Assembly (NCBI GenBank): GCA_035697485.1 | Contig: DASSCU010000063.1 | Location: forward strand, 124,001 to 188,000 | DNA from: Actinomycetota bacterium | GTDB lineage: Bacteria; Actinomycetota; UBA4738; HRBIN12 | DNA: 64,000 bases | Reading direction: 5' to 3' | Part shown: piece after piece, positions 35,216 to 44,130 of the stretch | How the letters are laid out: every line of letters begins with the position of its first letter | Numbering within the stretch: the first letter of the stretch is position 1 | Notes under the pieces: generated by a model | What the model was told of the DNA's origin: nothing | Databases searched by the model: none | What the model saw: the letters and a program-made list of their open reading frames with translations, nothing else | Program-made: the position numbers and the translations under genes

Positions 35216-36691
35216 ATGTCACGGAGAGGAACCGGCGGCGCGAGTGCGATCGAGTCGCCCATCGTGGTCGCGTCGAACCGCGGGCCCGTGAGCTTCGACC
35301 GCGACGACCGGGGCAGGCTGAGCCCGCGCCGTGGCACCGGCGGACTGGTCACGGCGCTCTCCGGCGTCTTCTACCGCGATGACACCGCCTGGGTGTCGGC
35401 CGCGATGACCGACGGCGACCGCGCCGTCGCCCTCAAGGGGCGGACCGTCACGTCGGACTCGCACCAGCGCATGCGCTACGTGGTGATCCCGCCGGAGCGC
35501 TACGACGGCTACTACAACGAGGTCTCGAACCGCATCCTGTGGATGGTGCACCACAACCTGTGGGACATCCCCCGCTCGCCGATGTTCGACGACGGCACGC
35601 AGGACGCGTGGCATGACTTCGTCGATGCGAACCGGGCGTTCGCCGAGGCGCTCGCCCAGGAGGCGGACAACGACCCGGTCTACCTGATCCAGGACTACCA
35701 CCTCTGCCTCGTGCCGGGCATGCTGCGGGAGCTCGTGCCCGAGGCGAAGATCGTGCACTTCTCCCACACCCCGTTCGCGGGCGCCACCTACCTCAGGGTG
35801 TTGCCCGTGACGATGCGCACCGCGCTCCTGCGCGGCATGGCCGGAGCGGACGTGCTCGGCTTCCAGTCGAAGCAGTGGGCCGAGAACTACCTGCTGTCGG
35901 CGCGTAGCCTGCCCGAGCTCCGCGTGCTGCGAGGGGGGCGCCTCGACATCGACGGGCGCACGGGCGCCGTGCGTTCGTTCCCGGTGGCGGTCAGCGCCGA
36001 GCCGCTGCGCGAGACCGCGAACCGTCCCGAGGCCGACGAGGTGCGAGTCGAGCTCCGCGAGTGGGCGGGCGACGCCAAGATCATCCTGCGGGTCGACCGG
36101 CTCGAGCCGTCGAAGAACATCCTCAGGGGTTTCCTCGCGTACGAGCTCTTCCTGCGCCGCAACCCGTCATGGGTCGGATCGGTGCGGTTCCTCTGCTTGT
36201 TCAGCCCCTCGCGCGAGGACGTGCCGGAGTACCAGAACTACGGGGAGGAGTGCCTGGCCGAGGCCGACCGGATCAACGCCGAGTTCGGCACGAAGACGTG
36301 GAAGCCGATCGACGTGCGGGTGCAGGAGGACTACGCCTTCGCCGTGGCCGCGTACGACCTCTACGACGTGCTCTTCGTGAACCCCACCTACGACGGCATG
36401 AACCTCGTGGCGATGGAGGGTCCGCTCGTGAACCGCCGCGACGGCGTGCTGGTGCTCTCACGCAACGCGGGGGCGTTCAGTCGCCTCGGCCGTCAATCGC
36501 TCGGGGTGAACCCGTTCGACCTCGCCGAGACGGCTGAGACGATCCGTGAAGCGCTCGAGATGCCCGACGAGGAACGAGCGAGGCGAGCCCGCGGCCTCTC
36601 GCGCACGGTGCAGGCCCACACGCCGGCCAACTGGCTCGCCGACCAGCTCGAGGCGGTCGACCAGGTCAGGCCGCCCCGACGCCGGCGTTGA
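35216..36691 (+). CDS. otsA: Trehalose-6-phosphate synthase
   Basis: A 491-residue GT20 glycosyltransferase that joins UDP- or GDP-glucose and glucose-6-phosphate. Family blocks: PIVVASNRGPVSFDRD, RGTGGLVTALSGVF, YLIQDYHLCLVPGMLR (catalytic-type His in QDYH), HFSHTPFAGATYLRVLP, RVDRLEPSKNILRGF and NPTYDGMNLVAMEGPLVN. Related glucosylglycerol-phosphate synthases share most of these, but an otsB partner lies next door. TACACT (35203-35208) is seven bases before the ATG, so it is leaderless. Product is dephosphorylated by the convergent otsB product. Confidence 0.88.
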   Translation: MSRRGTGGASAIESPIVVASNRGPVSFDRDDRGRLSPRRGTGGLVTALSGVFYRDDTAWVSAAMTDGDRAVALKGRTVTSDSHQRMRYVVIPPERYDGYYNEVSNRILWMVHHNLWDIPRSPMFDDGTQDAWHDFVDANRAFAEALAQEADNDPVYLIQDYHLCLVPGMLRELVPEAKIVHFSHTPFAGATYLRVLPVTMRTALLRGMAGADVLGFQSKQWAENYLLSARSLPELRVLRGGRLDIDGRTGAVRSFPVAVSAEPLRETANRPEADEVRVELREWAGDAKIILRVDRLEPSKNILRGFLAYELFLRRNPSWVGSVRFLCLFSPSREDVPEYQNYGEECLAEADRINAEFGTKTWKPIDVRVQEDYAFAVAAYDLYDVLFVNPTYDGMNLVAMEGPLVNRRDGVLVLSRNAGAFSRLGRQSLGVNPFDLAETAETIREALEMPDEERARRARGLSRTVQAHTPANWLADQLEAVDQVRPPRRRR

Positions 36692-36732
36692 CGCCGGGCG
36701 CCGCCGACCGCCCTCGTCCGGTCGAGGATCGG

Positions 36733-37461
36733 TCACAGGCCTCGCAGCAACGTGACGAGGCCCGCCGGACCGTCGACGACGACGTCGGCCGCGTCGCTCA
36801 ACGCCCCGGGGGTCTCGCGCCCGTGCACGGCGACCTTCACCGTGCGCACTCCCCGCTCGGCGAGCCGGTCGAGCGCCTCGAACGCCCGTAGGTCGGCCAC
36901 GTCGTCGCCCGCGTAAAGCACGGCGTCGAGCCGCTCCTCTTCGACGATGCGCTCGACCGCGCCCTCCTTCAGCGGGCGCCCGGCGGGGACGAGCTCGATC
37001 ACCATCTTGCCGGGGAGCAGCGCGAGACCCGCCGCCTCGGCGACCGGCGCGAGGCCGGTCGCGAGCGCCCCCTGGGCCGAGGCTGCATCCTCGGCGGCGC
37101 GGTAATGCACCGCGACCGACCCTCCCTTGGGTTCGACCCGCGCACCCTGCACGCCGTCCGCCACGCTCCGCACCTCGTCGAGCACGTCGCTCGAGAGGGG
37201 CGTCGCCTCCTCGGCCAGGCCGTAGAGCGCCGCGAGTCGGACCCCATCGACCCCGACGAGCTGGCGGAGCTGGTCGCCCGTGCGACCCGAGACGATGGCG
37301 ACGACCGCGTACCGGCCGACCAGCCGGGCGATCGCGTCGCGCGCTCCGTCACGGATGCGCGCGAGCTCGGGCTTGGCCACGATCGGGCTCAGCGTGCCGT
37401 CGAAATCGAGTAGCACGCCCGCACGGCCTTCCCAGGCTCGGAACGACGCGAGACGATCCAT
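36733..37461 (-). CDS. otsB: Trehalose-6-phosphate phosphatase
   Basis: A 242-residue HAD-superfamily phosphatase. The nucleophile Asp is in VLLDFDGTLSPI near residue 18; IVSGRTGDQL, GRPLKEGAVERIVEE and YAGDDVADLRAFEAL are the other HAD and trehalose-phosphatase motifs. It converts trehalose-6-phosphate to trehalose. TAGGAT (37470-37475) lies eight bases before the ATG, another leaderless start. It converges with otsA and diverges from the GH15 gene. Confidence 0.9.
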   Translation of the reverse strand: MDRLASFRAWEGRAGVLLDFDGTLSPIVAKPELARIRDGARDAIARLVGRYAVVAIVSGRTGDQLRQLVGVDGVRLAALYGLAEEATPLSSDVLDEVRSVADGVQGARVEPKGGSVAVHYRAAEDAASAQGALATGLAPVAEAAGLALLPGKMVIELVPAGRPLKEGAVERIVEEERLDAVLYAGDDVADLRAFEALDRLAERGVRTVKVAVHGRETPGALSDAADVVVDGPAGLVTLLRGL

Positions 37462-37469
37462 CGCCTGAA

Positions 37470-37501
37470 ATCCTAGTGTTCGCGCGGCAGGGAGCTACAC
37501 T
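37470..37501. promoter_or_regulatory. Divergent leaderless promoters of otsB and the GH15 gene
   Basis: Minus-strand TAGGAT (37470-37475) is eight bases from the otsB ATG; plus-strand TACACT (37496-37501) is eight bases from the GH15 GTG. The two -10 boxes are only 20 bases apart, so polymerase binding at one probably interferes with the other. Confidence 0.6.
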
Positions 37502-37509
37502 CGCCACCC

Positions 37510-39453
37510 GTGAGCAGCGCCAACGTCGTCCCGCTGCCCGGCCCGGCGGACCCGCCCCAGGGTGGATCGGTCGCACCGTTGCAGAGCCATCAGAGCCCGT
37601 TCCCGCCGATCGCCGAGTACGGGTTCCTCAGCGATCGCGAGGTCACGGCGCTGGTCGGCCCCAGCGGCAGCGTCGAGTGGCTGTGCGCGCCCCGGCCCGA
37701 CAGCCCCAGCATCTTCGGCGCGATACTCGACCGCTCGGCCGGGGCGTTCCGGCTGGGCCCTGCCGAGCTGCTGGTCCCCGCCGGCCGACGGTACATGCCG
37801 GGTTCGAACGTGCTCGAGACCACATGGCAGACGCGGACCGGGTGGCTGATCGTGCGGGACGCGCTCGTGATGGGCCCCTGGCGAGACGACGAGCGCCCCG
37901 AGGGGTATCGGCGCCCGCCGGGGGATTACCGTGCCGAGCACATGCTGCTGCGGGTGGTGCGCTGCATCCAGGGACAGGTCGACCTCGTGCTGAACTGCGA
38001 GCCCGCGTTCGACTACGGTCGCACCGACGGGCGCTGGGAATACGCCGGCCCCGGCTGGACCGAGGCGATCGCACGGGGCGGCGAGGACGATCCCACGCTG
38101 CGGCTCACCACCGACATGCGGCTGGGCCTCGAGGGCCGTGCCGCCGTAGCGTTCACCCGACTCAACGACGGTGAGTCGGCGTTCGCCGCCCTGAGCTGGA
38201 ACGGCGACCTCAACGCCGCTCCCGCCGACGCCGAGGGGGCCTGGCGGCGGGTGTACGAGACGGCGGACTTCTGGCGTGCCTGGCTGAACATGGGCGAGTT
38301 CCCCGACCATCCGTGGCGCTCCCATCTGCAGCGGGCGGCGCTCACGCTGAAGGGTCTGACCTACGCGCCGACCGGCGCCCTGATCGCGGCGCCCACCACC
38401 TCGCTGCCGGAGACCCCCGGCGGTGAGCGCAACTGGGACTACCGCTACAGCTGGGTGCGCGATGCGACGTTCGCGCTGTGGGGCCTGTACACGCTCGGGT
38501 TCGATTTCGAGGCCAACAGCTTCTTCTACTTCATCGCCGATCAGGTGAAAGACGGTTCGTCCCTGCAGGTGATGTACGGGGTGGGCGGCGAGACCGAGCT
38601 CACCGAGCAGCTCCTCGACCACCTCACAGGCTATGAGCACGCGCGCCCCGTACGCGTGGGCAACGACGCTCACGATCAGCGCCAGCACGACGTGTGGGGC
38701 GCCCTGCTCGACAGCGTGTACCTGCACATGCGCTCGGGCGAGTTCCTCACGGGCCGGGCGTGGTTCGGTCTCGAGCGGCAGGTGGAGGAGGCGGTCGAGC
38801 ACTGGCGAGAGCCCGATCAGGGCATCTGGGAGATGCGCGGCACGCCCCAGCACTTCGTGTCGTCGAAGATCATGTGCTGGGTCGCTTGTGACCGGGGAGC
38901 CAGGCTCGCCGAGGTGCTCGACAAGCCGGAGCTTGCGGCTCGCTGGTCCGCCGAAGCGGAGCTGATCAAGGCCGACGTGTTAGAGCACGGCGTCGATGAC
39001 CGGGGCGTGCTGACCCAGATCTACGGGTCCGACGCCCTCGACGCCTCGCTGCTGCTCGCCCCCCTGATGCGGTTCCTGCCTGCCGACGACCCCCGCATCC
39101 GCGCGACGGTGCTCGCGATCGCCGACGAGCTCACGCTCGAGGGGCTGGTGATGCGCTACCGCGTCGGGGAGATCGATGACGGTCTCGACGGCGAGGAGGC
39201 GACGTTCGCGATCTGCTCGTTCTGGCTGATCTCCGCGCTGGTGGAGATCGGCGAGCTCGAACGCGCCCGCGACCTCTGCGAGCGGATGCTCTCGTTCGCG
39301 AGCCCGCTCGGTCTCTACGCCGAGGAGATCGACCCGCGGACGGGCAGGCATTGGGGGAACTTCCCGCAGGCCTTCACGCACCTGGCGCAGATCAACGCCC
39401 TGATGCATATCGTGCGCGCCGAGGCCGAGGCGCCGGCGTCGCCGCTCCGCTGA
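37510..39453 (+). CDS. Glycoside hydrolase family 15 (trehalase or glucoamylase-like)
   Basis: A 647-residue GH15 enzyme with no signal peptide, so probably cytosolic. N-terminal beta domain with YGFLSDREVTALVGPSGSVEWLC; the catalytic (alpha/alpha) barrel has NWDYRYSWVRDATFALWGLY near 315, and the late catalytic-base region is EEIDPRTGRHWGNFPQAFTHLAQINAL. Some actinobacterial GH15 proteins are trehalases; with otsA and otsB beside it that assignment is attractive, but glucoamylase or dextran activity cannot be excluded. Start is GTG, eight bases after TACACT. Confidence 0.85.
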   Translation: MSSANVVPLPGPADPPQGGSVAPLQSHQSPFPPIAEYGFLSDREVTALVGPSGSVEWLCAPRPDSPSIFGAILDRSAGAFRLGPAELLVPAGRRYMPGSNVLETTWQTRTGWLIVRDALVMGPWRDDERPEGYRRPPGDYRAEHMLLRVVRCIQGQVDLVLNCEPAFDYGRTDGRWEYAGPGWTEAIARGGEDDPTLRLTTDMRLGLEGRAAVAFTRLNDGESAFAALSWNGDLNAAPADAEGAWRRVYETADFWRAWLNMGEFPDHPWRSHLQRAALTLKGLTYAPTGALIAAPTTSLPETPGGERNWDYRYSWVRDATFALWGLYTLGFDFEANSFFYFIADQVKDGSSLQVMYGVGGETELTEQLLDHLTGYEHARPVRVGNDAHDQRQHDVWGALLDSVYLHMRSGEFLTGRAWFGLERQVEEAVEHWREPDQGIWEMRGTPQHFVSSKIMCWVACDRGARLAEVLDKPELAARWSAEAELIKADVLEHGVDDRGVLTQIYGSDALDASLLLAPLMRFLPADDPRIRATVLAIADELTLEGLVMRYRVGEIDDGLDGEEATFAICSFWLISALVEIGELERARDLCERMLSFASPLGLYAEEIDPRTGRHWGNFPQAFTHLAQINALMHIVRAEAEAPASPLR

Positions 39454-39478
39454 CGCGGCGCCTCGTACGAGCGACCGC

Positions 39479-42478
39479 TCATGCGTCCTCTGAGCCCGGC
39501 CGGCTCGCCGGCTCGCTGCCCACAGGCTCGACCTCCCTCGGATCGATCGCAACCCCCACCACGTCGGTGTGGCTCCGCTCTTTCACACCCCCCTCGACGT
39601 CGATGCGCGGCACCACCCGATCGAGGAAGCCCGGCAGACGGAAGACGGACCCGCCGAAGAGCACGAGCATCGCGGGGGCCAGCAGCACGACCATCGTGCC
39701 CGCCAGCAGCACCGCGACCGCCAGGCCGACCCCGAACTGCTTCACGGTCGGGTCGCCGTTGATCACGAAGCTCGCGAAGACGCAGAACATGATCAGGGCC
39801 GCGGCCGAGATCACACGGCCGCTCGCCCCGAGCCCTGCCGGCACGGCCTCGCGGGGCGGCCTCCCGGCGGCGTGCTGCTGCTCGACGCGGCTCACGAAGA
39901 ACACCTCGTAGTCCATGGACAGGCCGAACAGCACCGCGAACATCATCAGTGGCACGTAGCTCGCGATCGGCACGGTGCCGCGAGGCACGTCGAGCCCGAT
40001 CAACGAGAGCCCCCATCCCCATTGGAAGACGGCCGTGAGCACACCGAGGGCCGCCGCCACCGACAGCAGGTTGGTGACCGAAGCCTGCAGCGGCACCGTC
40101 AACGAATGGAAGGCAACCGTGAGCAGCAGGAAGCTCAGCAGCACCACCGTGGCGATCACGAGCGGCAGCCGCTGACCGATCTTCGTGGCGAGGTCGACGT
40201 TCGACGCGGTCGACCCTCCGACGTTCGTCACCACCCCCTCGCCCTCCGTGGCGTCCGGCAGCACATCGATCCGCAGGGTGCCGACGAGGTCGGCGGTCGC
40301 CGGTGACGAGGGCGCGCGCTCCGGGATCGCGCTCACGATGACGGCGTCTCCCGCATCGTTGATCTGGGGCGGGAAGAGTCCGACGACCCCGTCGGTCGAG
40401 GTCAGCGCATCCTGCACCTGCACGACGCGGTGATCGGTGCCGCGATCGTCCCCTCCGGCCTTCGTGAGGATGTCGGTGAGCTCGTCCTGTAGGCGCAGGG
40501 CCCGCTGTTCCTGGGCGTTGGCCTCGTTGGCCTCGGACTGGAGCTCGTCGGCCTGCCGCTGGAGCGCCGCGCCCTCGCGCTGCAGTGCCGCCGCCTGGCG
40601 CTGGAGCTCGGCTCCTTGGACCTCGAGACCGGCGGCCCGCGACCGCAGCGCGTCGGCCTGTCGTTCGAGGGCCTCGCCCTCGGCTCGGAGCCGCTCCGCG
40701 TCCGCCAGCACGGCACGGCCCTGCTCGAGGAGCGGTTCCAGCCGGACGCGGGTGCGGGCCTCCTTGTCCTCGAGGCGCGCGAGGCGCCGACGTAGACGCT
40801 CGAGCTTGTCGGGGTCGGTCGTCTGCTCGATCAGGCGTTGCACGAGCCGCTCCCGGCCCAGGATGAAGGCGAGGTGGGCCGCGATCGGCCGCGCCCGCTG
40901 AGCGAGACGCTCGGCTCGGGCGCGCAACCGCGCCTCTTGCTGGAGGAGCCGGGCCCGCTGCAACTCGAGCTCGGCCCGCTGCCGCTCGAGCCGCGCCTGT
41001 CGGCGCTGCAGCGCGGCTCCCTTGCGTTCGAGTCGGGCCTGCTCCTCCTCGAGCTCGTCCTGCTGGGTCTCGAGCTCGGCCTGCTGCCGCTCGAGGCGCC
41101 GTTGTTCCTTCTCGAGCTCGGCTTGCAGCGAGATGGCTTCGTCGTACTTCCTCGTGTAGCCGACGCTCGGGTGGGCCGGAGGGTCGAGCCGCATCGCGAT
41201 GAGCAGGGGGCCGTTGTATCCGACGCCGAACCCGCGCGTGAGCAGGTCGTAGGCCTGGCGCTCGGTCGTGGACTTCGGCGACACGCCGATGTCCTCCTGC
41301 CCGAGCCGCAGGGAGAACAGGGGAACGATCAACGGCGTGAGGATCGCCGCGGCGAGCGCGATCGCGAGCCAGGGATGCCGGGCGACAGCGCCCGCCCACG
41401 CGTCCCAGCGCGTGTGACCCTCCGGGCGCTTCCTGAGCTGCAACAAGCGGGGCACCCGCACCCGGTTGATCCAGCCGCCCACCAGCGACAGGATCGCGGG
41501 CATCAGCGTGATCGAGGTGACGACCGCGCACAGGACGGCGATCGCCGACGCGAGGCCCAGCGTGCTCACGAGCGGGATGCCGGCGACTCCCAACGAGACG
41601 AGCGCGATCACGACGGTGCTGCCCGCGAAGACGATCGCGCTGCCCGACGACGAGACGGCGCGGGCGATCGACTCCCACATCTCGACGCCGGCGTCCAGCT
41701 GTTCCTTGTGCTTCGTGACGAGGAACAGCGCATAGTCGATGCCGACCCCGAGCCCGATCATGATCGCGAGCGTGGGCGCGACCGTCGGCACCGCGATCAG
41801 GTGTCCGAGCAGGCCGATCAGCGACGTGGCCACCGCGAGGCCGACCGCGGCGGTGAGGATCGGCAACCCCATCGCGACGAGGCTCCCGAACACGAGCGCC
41901 AGGATCACCATCGCCGAGAGGTTCCCGATACGCTCGCTGGTCGTGGTGTCGGGCTGGGACAGCTCGCTGCCGATCGGCCCGCCCACCGCGACCTGGATCC
42001 CGGCCTCGCGGGCAGGCTGCGTCGCGTCGAGCACCTTCTCGGCCAGATCGACGGTGATGAACCCGGAGTCGATGTCGAGCAGCACCGGCATGAACGCGAT
42101 CGTCCCATCGTCGCTCAGCAGGCCGGCCGTCCGCCCGTCCTTCGACAGCGGGTTCGTGACGCTGTGCACGTGCTCGGCACCCTTCATGCGCCGGTAGGTC
42201 GCGTCGACCGCATCCTTCGCCTTCCGCTCGGTCAGCCTCCCGTCGTCGGTGGTGAACACGAACGGACTCGTACCGTTCTGCTGTGGAGGGAACCGGTCGG
42301 CGAGCACGTCGAACGCCGCCTGGCTGTCGGTACCCGGCAGCGTGAGCTGGTTGTCGGTCTTCGCGCCGAGCATCCGGACGGCGCCGACGCTGGCGAGGAC
42401 GACGGCCACCCACACTGCGGCGACGACGAGACGATGACGGGCGCCGAACAGTCCGATGCGGTAGAGGAAACGGGCCAT
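39479..42478 (-). CDS. MmpL-type RND transporter with long coiled-coil arm
   Basis: A 999-residue inner-membrane exporter of the MMPL/RND group. Two helix bundles: about 180-360 with GIDYALFLVTKHKEQL, and about 760-950 with LSMDYEVFFVSRVEQQ, giving the paired Asp-Tyr residues expected of the proton relay. The first outer loop (about 40-175) is a normal porter domain. The second loop carries a region of about 220 residues (near 446-666) of heptad repeats rich in Gln, Glu, Arg and Leu, which would form a helical hairpin. Start ATG at 42478 is ten bases after TAGGGT. Substrate (lipid, siderophore or drug) is unknown. Confidence 0.88.
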   Translation of the reverse strand: MARFLYRIGLFGARHRLVVAAVWVAVVLASVGAVRMLGAKTDNQLTLPGTDSQAAFDVLADRFPPQQNGTSPFVFTTDDGRLTERKAKDAVDATYRRMKGAEHVHSVTNPLSKDGRTAGLLSDDGTIAFMPVLLDIDSGFITVDLAEKVLDATQPAREAGIQVAVGGPIGSELSQPDTTTSERIGNLSAMVILALVFGSLVAMGLPILTAAVGLAVATSLIGLLGHLIAVPTVAPTLAIMIGLGVGIDYALFLVTKHKEQLDAGVEMWESIARAVSSSGSAIVFAGSTVVIALVSLGVAGIPLVSTLGLASAIAVLCAVVTSITLMPAILSLVGGWINRVRVPRLLQLRKRPEGHTRWDAWAGAVARHPWLAIALAAAILTPLIVPLFSLRLGQEDIGVSPKSTTERQAYDLLTRGFGVGYNGPLLIAMRLDPPAHPSVGYTRKYDEAISLQAELEKEQRRLERQQAELETQQDELEEEQARLERKGAALQRRQARLERQRAELELQRARLLQQEARLRARAERLAQRARPIAAHLAFILGRERLVQRLIEQTTDPDKLERLRRRLARLEDKEARTRVRLEPLLEQGRAVLADAERLRAEGEALERQADALRSRAAGLEVQGAELQRQAAALQREGAALQRQADELQSEANEANAQEQRALRLQDELTDILTKAGGDDRGTDHRVVQVQDALTSTDGVVGLFPPQINDAGDAVIVSAIPERAPSSPATADLVGTLRIDVLPDATEGEGVVTNVGGSTASNVDLATKIGQRLPLVIATVVLLSFLLLTVAFHSLTVPLQASVTNLLSVAAALGVLTAVFQWGWGLSLIGLDVPRGTVPIASYVPLMMFAVLFGLSMDYEVFFVSRVEQQHAAGRPPREAVPAGLGASGRVISAAALIMFCVFASFVINGDPTVKQFGVGLAVAVLLAGTMVVLLAPAMLVLFGGSVFRLPGFLDRVVPRIDVEGGVKERSHTDVVGVAIDPREVEPVGSEPASRPGSEDA

Positions 42479-42540
42479 CTGGGCGCCCACCCTAGGGCGG
42501 GGGTTCTCGGGGGGTCAAACCCGAGCGCGGCCGGGGTCTT

Positions 42541-42885
42541 TCACGGAACCGCAGCGCTGCAACGCACACACCGCACCGACGAGGGTCGGGCCTCGAGCCG
42601 CTCGTCGGGGATCGTCGCGCCACATCGATCGCAGATGCCGTACGTGCCATCCTCGAACTTCTCCAGCGCGCGCCGCACGCCTGCGAGTTTCGCCGAGAGA
42701 GCGTCGGCCTGGCCCACCCGCTCGATCCGGCCGATCGCCTCACTCGTCCCTTCCCCGACGCGTTTACCGAACCCGATCGTCGCGGTGGGTTCGCGTGTGA
42801 CCGCGGTCAACGTTGCGAGCTCGCTCTCGAGGGACCCGAGCTCGGCCTCGAGCGTGTCCCGCATCGCGTCGAGATCGAGGCTCAC
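42541..42885 (-). CDS. TraR/DksA-type zinc-finger protein
   Basis: A 114-residue protein of the DksA/TraR family. A helical N-terminus (LDAMRDTLEAELGSLESELATL) would form the coiled-coil tip, and the zinc site is C4: YGICDRCGATIP near residue 83 and VRCVRCSAAVP near residue 105. Family members bind RNA polymerase's secondary channel and respond to ppGpp. Its ATG overlaps the stop of the HesB-like gene upstream by four bases. Nothing shows which genes it controls. Confidence 0.88.
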   Translation of the reverse strand: MSLDLDAMRDTLEAELGSLESELATLTAVTREPTATIGFGKRVGEGTSEAIGRIERVGQADALSAKLAGVRRALEKFEDGTYGICDRCGATIPDERLEARPSSVRCVRCSAAVP

Positions 42886-43154
42886 GTGACGCTATCCTCG
42901 TCGTCGGCGATCAGCACGAGGCGGTCGTGGGGATCCGCGACGTCCACAGTGCCTGCGAGGCCGGGAGCCACGACGAGCGAGAACCCGGCGTCGTGATCGA
43001 GGACCGTGTCGGCAGGGTCGGCCCCGTCGGTGAGCTCGAACCGGACCCCGCCGTCGTCGGGCACGAGTCGGATGCGGGCGTCGGGGTTGAACCGTCGCGC
43101 CGCCTCGTCGGCGGTGCGCAACAACGCCACCGCTCGGGGGGTGCACCTGATCAT
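42882..43154 (-). CDS. HesB-like protein lacking cluster cysteines
   Basis: A 90-residue protein with the outline of the IscA/HesB fold: ITPRA-type opening (TPRAVALLRTADEAARR), VRFELTDGADPADTV in the middle and LVVAPGLAGTVDV near the end, but with a single cysteine (position 4) instead of the usual three. It therefore cannot bind a cluster in the normal way. It is translationally coupled to the TraR/DksA protein. TAGCAT (43161-43166) is six bases before its ATG. I cannot assign a function; the fold assignment itself is by pattern only. Confidence 0.6.
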   Translation of the reverse strand: MIRCTPRAVALLRTADEAARRFNPDARIRLVPDDGGVRFELTDGADPADTVLDHDAGFSLVVAPGLAGTVDVADPHDRLVLIADDEDSVT

Positions 43155-43160
43155 CGCCCG

Positions 43161-43170
43161 ATGCTACCGT
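43161..43170. promoter_or_regulatory. Overlapping divergent -10 boxes (HesB-like gene and DNA glycosylase gene)
   Basis: ATGCTACCGT contains minus-strand TAGCAT (43161-43166) and plus-strand TACCGT (43165-43170), sharing two bases. Each stands six or seven bases from its start codon (ATG 43154 and GTG 43178). Only one polymerase can occupy the element at a time. Confidence 0.6.
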
Positions 43171-43177
43171 GGCCGTC

Positions 43178-44098
43178 GTGTCGACCTCGTTGCCGCTGCC
43201 CCTGCGCGGCCCGAGCGGGGAGCCGGTCGACCTCGTGCGCACGCTGAACTCCCACGGGTTCGCCGAGCTGGCGCCGACGACGCTCGACGAAACCGCGACC
43301 GCGCTCTCCGTCACCGTGCGGGTGCCGAAGGCTCGTCCCCGCCGGATCCGGATCGGGCCCGGGCCAGGCGGAGGCGCCCGCGTGGAGGTGCTCGGGCCCG
43401 CGGCCGGGCCTCGCGTGCAGGCCGCCGCGCTGGCGGGCGCCGCACATGTCCTGCGGCTCGATCACGATCTCTCGAGGTTCTACGCGCTGATCGCCGACGA
43501 TCCCGACCTCTCATGGGCGGCGACCGGGGCCGGACGGATGCTGCGGTCCCCCACCGTCTTCGAAGACGTGGTGAAGACGATCTGCACGACGAACTGCGCC
43601 TGGGGGGCCACCGTGCGGATGGTGAACGCCCTCGTCTCCTCGCTCGGCGAACCGGCGATCGGTGGCGACGGCCCGCTCACGAACGCCTTCCCGACCCCCA
43701 CGGCGATGAGGGGGGCTCCTGAAGCCTTCTACCGGGACGAGGTGCGAGCGGGATACCGCGGTCCCTACCTGATCGAGCTCGCCCGCAGGGTCGACGCCGG
43801 CGAGGTCGATCTCGAGGCGATGGCGACGGCGACCTCCGACGAGCTCTCCGACGACGACCTGGAGGCAGCGCTCCTCGATCTGCCGGGGGTCGGTCCGTAC
43901 GCGGCGGCCCACGTGATGATGACGCTCGGTCGCAACTCCCGGCTGATCCTCGACAGCTGGACCCGGCCGAAATACGCTCGCCTCACGGGTCGTACCAAGC
44001 CCGTGGCCGACGCGGCGATCGTGCGCCGGTTCCGTCGATACGGCGACGAGGCCGGGCTGGCGTTCTGGCTGTTCCTCACCCGCGACTGGATCGAGTGA
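43178..44098 (+). CDS. DNA glycosylase of the HhH-GPD superfamily
   Basis: A 306-residue base-excision repair enzyme. An N-terminal beta domain (LRGPSGEPVDLVRTLNSHGF...) is followed by the helical core with FEDVVKTICTTNCAW near 130, the helix-hairpin-helix LLDLPGVGPYAAAHVMM near 240, and the catalytic Asp in RLILDSWTRPKY near 265. No Fe-S cysteines. It fits AlkA/OGG-like glycosylases; the base lesion is not evident. The GTG start at 43178 was chosen because TACCGT ends seven bases upstream; an earlier in-frame GTG at 43169 would lie inside the -10 box. Confidence 0.85.
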   Translation: MSTSLPLPLRGPSGEPVDLVRTLNSHGFAELAPTTLDETATALSVTVRVPKARPRRIRIGPGPGGGARVEVLGPAAGPRVQAAALAGAAHVLRLDHDLSRFYALIADDPDLSWAATGAGRMLRSPTVFEDVVKTICTTNCAWGATVRMVNALVSSLGEPAIGGDGPLTNAFPTPTAMRGAPEAFYRDEVRAGYRGPYLIELARRVDAGEVDLEAMATATSDELSDDDLEAALLDLPGVGPYAAAHVMMTLGRNSRLILDSWTRPKYARLTGRTKPVADAAIVRRFRRYGDEAGLAFWLFLTRDWIE

Positions 44099-44130
44099 TC
44101 GGCTACCGGTTGCCCCTGTCTCGTCTCCCG

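Noticed and set aside
39315-42413. Very long minus-strand frame overlapping the MmpL gene
   Set aside because: Shifted reading of the MmpL coding strand; Arg/Gly/Pro-rich, no membrane helices or motifs.
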